In this document: positions 58,171 through 64,000 of the stretch, piece after piece | Numbering within the stretch: the stretch's first letter is position 1 | Layout: every line of letters starts with the position of its first letter | Source of the DNA: Bactericera cockerelli | Taxonomy: Eukaryota > Arthropoda > Insecta > Hemiptera > Triozidae | NCBI GenBank assembly: GCA_024516035.1 | Contig: CM044958.1 | Span: 3,986,574 to 4,050,573, forward strand | DNA length: 64,000 bases | Reading direction: 5' to 3' | The notes under the pieces: model-generated | Databases searched by the model: none | Seen by the model: only the letters and a program-made list of their open reading frames with translations | What the model was told of the DNA's origin: nothing | Made by a program: the position numbers and the translations under genes

Positions 58171-58595
58171 CTGATTATTATATTTATCCATTTAATTGAT
58201 GTCATTGAAATGCATACAATATTCTCTGACCAGTCACTCCATGTATCAACAAATAGAATATAATTATTTCAATTCTCATCAACTCATCATGCTTTCCCAT
58301 ATGATATTGCATCAATCATCATTTCATTATTATATTTCTCAGAAATAAAAAAAGGATTTATTCTTTGCTGTATGATAATTTATTCATTGCTTAACATTTA
58401 CAGCAATGGTCTTGAAACCTCATATGTGAATTAAGGCTTAAACGAAGACTTATAGAGATATTAAGGTAATTATTATTATTATTACCAACATTAAACTAAT
58501 AATAATAATATCATATAACCATAGCCTAGCACTCTCTTCTTTTACTCTGTCATATCCATAACCACCTTATATAATTAATAATAAAAATAACACTC
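58170..58595. other. AT-rich, no gene seen
   Basis: Low-complexity AT-rich DNA with short ATT repeats. No exon. Confidence 0.5.
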
Positions 58596-58599
58596 TTTA

Positions 58600-58930
58600 A
58601 AGTCTGGCTGGGGGACTATAAACAGGGAGTAGATCAGCAGTCTGGCTGGGAGACAATAAAAAGAAAATAGACCAGCAGTTTGGCTGGGGGACTATAAACA
58701 GGGAGTAGACTAGCATTCTGGCTGGGGGACTAGCAGTCTGGCTGGGGAATTATAAAAAGGGAGTAGACTAGCAGTCTGGCTGGGGGACTATAAACAAGGA
58801 GTAGACCAGCATTGGCTTGATTCTGGGGGCCCTTGTCAATTATAGCCTCCTTGTAAAGACAGTGGTAGAAGTGCTGAGTCATTTCTCCACTGTCTGGCTA
58901 CCATCATTCACGATGATGGCACCCTATGAT
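58600..58930 (-). repeat. Element with 38-bp internal repeats (five copies)
   Basis: Opposite-orientation copy of the family at 1700-2245: units of ctataaacagggagtagacc, agcagtctggctggg, then the unique end (acaagg / cttgtaaagacagtggtaga). Confidence 0.8.
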
Positions 58931-59460
58931 GATGATGAAAGGGAGGTAACGAGTAGGCGAGGTTAATGCTCAAAGCATTTTCTACCACCTAATCCTCAGG
59001 GTATTATTATTATGTGGTCACATAATTGCGATGGGATTAGTTGAAATTTCCACTAGAGCCCCTCTAGAACCTTTTTATTATTTTAGACTGGTTGGAGTTC
59101 CACAAGAGAAGCACAAATTATCACACCAACCTCTACTTAGATCAATTATGACCAGATTTGGTTAAACGTCCTGTTTTGAAGTAGTCAGGACCGGGGTTTT
59201 ACCCTCCATTAACTGGGAATCGTACCAGCTACCCACATTAACCATTAACCACTAGAGGGTTACTCTAATCCTGTTTCGTAATTCTTGACTAAGAGCAAAA
59301 GCAGGATACAAGAAAGCAGTAAATCAGTTCCTGTTTTTTTTTTTTTTTTTTTTTTTTTTATTATGCTTGGATGGAAAACTGGCAAGCCCAGATATGAAAA
59401 ATTCTACTTAATGAACTTTTTCAATAAGTTACACGTATACGTAATTATTTTCCATTGTTT

Positions 59461-59608
59461 CAGCAAAAAAACGGTCGAGTTGGGAGCCGCTAATATACCG
59501 ACAGCACGCAACGGGCAGGTGTGGCCACTAAATTATTTACGACAGCAAGTGGTTAAAGTGGTAGTTAGGACTTGGAAGAATCTAGGTTACCGGTACGCTA
59601 ACCATTAA
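59461..59608 (+). CDS. Candidate terminal exon, unknown protein
   Basis: After an acceptor-like tttccattgtttcag, an open frame reads KKTVELGAANIPTARNGQVW, then PLNYLRQQVVKVVVRTWKNL and GYRYANH-stop. The composition is less AT-biased than its surroundings and not repeat-like. No partner exon or family is recognised, so it may be chance. Confidence 0.2.
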
Positions 59609-59756
59609 CTGCTGGATGAGTGTTTCACAGCCTTTTTTAATTGAATATATGTATTTTAAAAGAGGCCTGTAATCAAACAGGCCAAACAGCAGCCATACTG
59701 TAGCTTGTAATCTATATTGTAGCCTACCGATCCATGAGGTTATAGTAATAATAATA

Positions 59757-59956
59757 ATATCGCCTTATTTATACTGCCCGATTAAGACTACTAAAGTCCC
59801 ATTATTCCAGCAGTAAGCCCAAGACATATTATTATGTGGTAAAAATCCCAAATGGGAGGATAATTTGTCATGTCCCGGTTGGGTTTCGAACCCACGACCT
59901 CTGGAAACTTTGGATTCACAGAGTGCCGCCTTTACCACTGAGCTACCGGGACAGAC
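59757..59956 (-). mobile_element. SINE-A copy, full length
   Basis: Clean minus copy: gccttatttatactgcccga to gagctaccgggacagac. Confidence 0.85.
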
Positions 59957-60184
59957 ATAAGTAGTATAAGTACATAGTTGATTTGTACTTTTTCATTTGT
60001 TATGAGGCACACCACATTAATGAATGTTTCGTTGCATACTATGTTGGGATATGTGTTTTTTACAATACTGTTCAGAAAAACCAGACTCGAGACTTGTACC
60101 TGTTTCTTTTTTATGCACTTTATAACATCAGACTACAATATGTATTAATAATACCAGACTACTCTTATGTATGTATATAGAATT

Positions 60185-60600
60185 GTTTATAAGTAACCAA
60201 GACATTTACCAGACTACTCTATGTATATAGAATTGTTTATAAGTAACCAAGACATTTACATGTAAAGTACCTAATCTCTTTGCACGCTAAATACCTATTC
60301 ATTTCTTATGAGGCCCATTTATGTCTATTGTCTATTCATTGTACCTTATGTTATGGTGCGTTCATACGAATACAATGCTCTGTTTGTAGAACAAACACAT
60401 GTATAATTGTATATATATCCATATTTGTCTATTAATTTCAACTGTATCTTTTGATGTGCGTTTATACGAATACAATTCTCTGTTTGTAGAAAAACACATG
60501 TATAATTGTACATAATAATTATATATTTCCATTTGTATATTAATTTCAACTGTGTCCTTTGATGTGCGTTTATACAATACAATGCAATACTAGCTCTAGA
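60185..60600. repeat. Short local duplications
   Basis: accagactactctatgtata... repeated at 60155 and 60207; a roughly 110-bp unit (gtgcgtttatacgaatacaa, then aaaacacatgtataattgta) repeated near 60357, 60462 and 60564. No gene. Confidence 0.7.
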
Positions 60601-61769
60601 CCAGTGATCAGATCTGACTACCTACTGTATTGTTTATTTGTGCCCAAGGCGTTCACATGCACGTACTTTCACGGAAATATGCCTGTATTGTTCCTATTTC
60701 TCCTACATAATGGGACTCCTTGTCTCGAGCCGACAGTCTAAATAAAGCACTACTATTGCCAACAGTCTAAATAAAGTGTCTTCTCACTTTCATTTCTGAC
60801 TCATGCAAAAACAAAACTATCTCCTCCTACATGCACCACATGCGGAGTGCAGAATAATTATGAGCACGTCATAATACGTTCATCAGATCTACATGAGTAC
60901 TTTCTCCGAATAATAGGTACGAGAGTCTTGGGTGCTGGTCACTTGTACTGTGCTTCTCAATGACCAGAGATTGTCCAATAGTCAGGGTTAGGTGGTAGAA
61001 AATGCTTTGAGCATTATCCTCGCCTGGTGGATACCTTCCACTAAAGAGTATTATTAAGTCCAATCTAAAGGGGATTACAGCAAGACATGCTATAAAATAA
61101 GTCATTAAAAGTTCTAATACCTACTAACAGCAACATGAGTAAGAAAAGCGGTTTTTTTTTAATAAAAAAAAAAGCTGATTGCTTCAGAGCTTTCTTCAAT
61201 TTGTAGCAATAAGCGGTTTATTTGAATTGAACGAAAAGCCTGAACGAGACCGAACAGTCAGCTATGGTCAACCAAAATTTGAAGAATAAAAAAAAGTAAT
61301 TTTTGGAACTCCCGTCCTGTCCTGTCTGTGTACCTCAAGTCAGGACGTTAAAACCGAAAAGAAGCAATAGACATGAAAGGAGCCTAGACATTGGATCTGG
61401 GCGTCCATATAATACTCTCACCAGCGTCCATATAATACTCTCACCACCGTGATTTAGGTATCAATACCTATCTCACGGACACGAAATTATTATTACAGAA
61501 GTTTTGAACCAGCAACTTCCAGATTACCAGACCGACAGCAATCGGCTTGACTACTGAGCTAGCAAGACAGGCAGACAGAGAGCGCAAGGGAACGAGAGAA
61601 GATATTTTGTGACAGTGGTGAGTAAGTTATCACATTTGCGTGTAAATCACTTTTGTGCTATCACAACTACTCTACTAATGCTTTTTCTTTGTGTTATTAT
61701 GTCACAATTTTTAGTGAGCGCAGAATCATAGGACTTTACCACTTTAATTTACAATATCTTGTATTATTT

Positions 61770-61955
61770 TTTTGCCTAAGATTCTGCCACTGGTCGCTGC
61801 TTCACATTAAAGCAGCTACTCATTTTTCCTCACGAGGTATGAGTGGACCCCGAACATCCAAGTACAGAGCAGAAAAAATTCTCCCCCGCTGGGAATCGAA
61901 CCCAGGTCACCATGTGTGCAATGCCTAGCGCGCTAACTCGCTCTGCCACAGTGAC
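61770..61955 (-). mobile_element. SINE-F copy followed by SINE-B
   Basis: tRNA-like head at the right (gtcactgtggcagagcgagt on the minus strand), body with ctcatacctcgtgagg. It is immediately followed by SINE-B (61957-62068, minus). Confidence 0.75.
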
Positions 61956-62268
61956 TATCACAACTACTCAAACTCGTTTTACTAAATCTACGCTGAAACC
62001 GGGACTTGAACCACCGACCTCCAAGGTTGCAAGTCCGCCGCCTTATCCATCAAGCTACTGAGGTCGGGGACAATGATGAGCATGTTGCATACAGATGGAT
62101 AGATCACAATGGCTGTGGGGAATAGTATTAGTCACTGTGGAAATAGAGCAACGCCTACACGAGTTCTCATAGATCTCTCTCGTTTGAACATAATAGCATA
62201 GGTAAAATAATAGACTACCTATTATGCAAATATTTAGTTTCTACACCTAGCTTGGGTATACACTGAAT

Positions 62269-62774
62269 ACAGGGTGGGGTAAAAGCCTGGAAATCCCAGA
62301 ATATCTTTGGAAGGACTTACTGAGTAAGATTGAAATTTTGCACGGTAAACAGGGGTACTAAAACCTTCGTTTAGGGTGGGGCCAATTTTTTGTTCCGCCC
62401 CCCATGTTAGGGCCAGGGGGAGTAGGCTATTATTAAAAAAAAAAAAAACAAAAAAAAAAATTACTAACCCCCCTCTTGCAATATTTTTTTCTTTTTAAAG
62501 TCCTTAAATCCTAAATAATACTTTGGTACAAATTTCATCTTTAATTTTATCATTTACAATATTCAAATGGACGTTCGTATTTAAAAAAATGAACCGGGCC
62601 GCGACTTTGAGACCAGCCCAAATAAGTGACCTAAATGAACCGGTACACCCGGTATTATTATTATTATTATTACTTAAAAGGTTTTATTACCCTGGTTTAC
62701 CATGCACATTTTCAAGACTCGGTAGGCCTTTCCAAAAATATTCACGGGTTTCCAGACTTTGGCCCCACCCTGAT
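62269..62774. mobile_element. MITE-like element, tacagggtgggg termini
   Basis: acagggtggggtaaaagcct at the left and ggccccaccctg at the right, plus an internal tagggtggggcc. AT-rich interior, no transposase. Confidence 0.4.
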
Positions 62775-63009
62775 TTTCTCATTTGCCCACTCACTCACAC
62801 AAATGATGGTGCTGTACTAGGTACATCTCAAGCTATATTAAAAAAAAAAAAAAACACTTGTTCTCAATTGTTCAATCTAATATGTAGGATAAAATGAGTT
62901 CAATCACTTGATCTAATACATTTAACATGAGCTCTCCTCGCACCCACTTGCTTTAAAAAATTCAGGACGAAAGTATAGGAATGTGTTAATGTTTTTTTTT
63001 TTTTTTACT

Positions 63010-63460
63010 TCTTCTTCTTCTTTGATTAATGTTGCTTTTAATTGCATGGTCATTTCTATGATGGAGATGTTACGCACTATTCGCAGGAAATTCACAAACC
63101 TGCTACCCACATTAACCTCATGCAGCCTGGGTTGGGCCCATGGGAAACCATGGTAATTCAACCTTTTTTTGTCCCACTCTTTCTCAGGGGATAACTCAAA
63201 TTCCAAGGAATGTAATTATCTGAATATGACACCAATACTGCTAATCTAACTCTTTTTTTTAATTTAGGTTGAATGTTGTTTTCGAATGCATGGTCATATT
63301 ATGATAGAGGTGTTACCCTCCATTTGCAGGAAGCTAACAAACCTACTACCCACATTAACCTCACACAGCCTGAGTTGGGCTAGAATGCCAGCCAGCATCA
63401 CATAGAAGGATTCTTACAAGAACTGGTCCACTCAATGCGCAATTAATGTTGAATGCATCA
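63010..63460 (-). mobile_element. Two SINE-C (5S-derived) copies in tandem orientation
   Basis: 63010-63165 is a body fragment and 63262-63460 a longer copy (gggctagaatgccagccagc and a decayed head). Both are diverged from the full copies. Confidence 0.65.
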
Positions 63461-63565
63461 ACATTCATACAATGTTGAATACTATTCCAAGGCAATCATT
63501 CTTTCACCGTGCCAAGCAAATACAAATGTACCTCTGTGGACTTAAGTTTATATTTCGCATAAGGG

Positions 63566-63745
63566 TTGGGTGGAAGAGATTGCCACAGGCAATAACCCCA
63601 CCCTTTAGGTAGAACATTAACTTCATTCTCTTTTTTTGTTCTTGTATCTTTGCTCAATTTTCTTGTTTTTTCTTTATATTTTCATTGTATTTTACTGTAT
63701 ACATTTTTGTTCTACCTAATAAATCTTACTATAATAATAATAATT
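63566..63745 (+). mobile_element. LINE-W 3' end, cleanest copy
   Basis: gggttgggtggaagagattg, ccacaggcaataaccccacc, ctttag stop, UTR and an (ATA)n tail. Reads GWVEEIATGNNPTL-stop. Confidence 0.8.
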
Positions 63746-64000
63746 CTTTTAAATTTGGAAATGTAAGTTGAGACTCAAACTTGTCTTGATTTTGTGTATT
63801 CAATTTTCCCTTAATAGTCTACTCTCATCATGCCTGAGAAGTACAAGGCAGCTGGCGGAATCATGGGTGATGTGTGGGTGCTGGGATGACCATGAGGTAG
63901 ACATCTTCAACTCATTAATATGCAACTCTTGTGATTCAGTACAATAATTAAACATGCAACACAATAGTACACAAGTACCTACTAATGGAATAGTAAGGAA

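Noticed and set aside
63830..63890. Short frame MPEKYKAAGGIMGDVWVLG as a gene or exon
   Set aside because: Only 19 codons, no clear splice partners and no recognised family.

Overview
This is a eukaryotic nuclear window, most likely from an insect or other arthropod. That reading rests on spliced genes with long introns, an AT-rich background with GC-rich exons, and very dense SINEs, LINE fragments, Helitrons, foldback elements and a Penelope-like element. The species and order cannot be read from the sequence. There are no prokaryotic features: no operons, RBS or CRISPR.

Left half (1 to about 34.4 kb): one gene on the minus strand, a GH20 hexosaminidase D-type enzyme (HEXD-like). I can follow a 5'UTR exon (34275-34387), a start exon encoding a signal anchor (21272-21657), catalytic exons (17904-18087, 10342-10580, 9285-9533, 7408-7649), a damaged exon (2282-2503) and a C-terminal exon running off the left edge (1-241). 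Splice phases agree except around the damaged exon, where conserved blocks lie in different frames.

Right half: a second gene on the plus strand, with two visible exons (52136-52353 and 53913-54213), encodes a 172-residue cysteine-rich protein I do not recognise. It probably lacks its first exon here.

Almost everything else is repetitive. I see at least seven SINE families (named A-G here). Six have tRNA-like heads and one (C) has a head closely matching 5S rRNA. There is a recurring LINE 3' end (LINE-W, C-terminus GWVEEIATGNNPAL), other LINE 3' fragments, a GIY-YIG-bearing Penelope-like element between inverted repeats, three Helitron-like elements, three large foldbacks, several MITE-like elements and many minisatellites, including a 1.65-kb purine tract and a 1.2-kb 19-bp satellite.

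The most notable finding is three copies of a roughly 145-150-bp element carrying a type I hammerhead ribozyme (about 21.7, 37.6 and 56.6 kb). The copy at 21.7 kb has every core nucleotide, lies in sense orientation in the HEXD 5'UTR intron, and is flanked by direct repeats as in metazoan retrozymes. A Penelope-like element, the kind thought to mobilise such units, is in the same window. Second, tandem repeats have grown exactly over splice junctions in both genes: seven 99-bp copies of a HEXD exon end plus its donor, and about a dozen copies of a 31-bp acceptor in the cysteine-rich gene.
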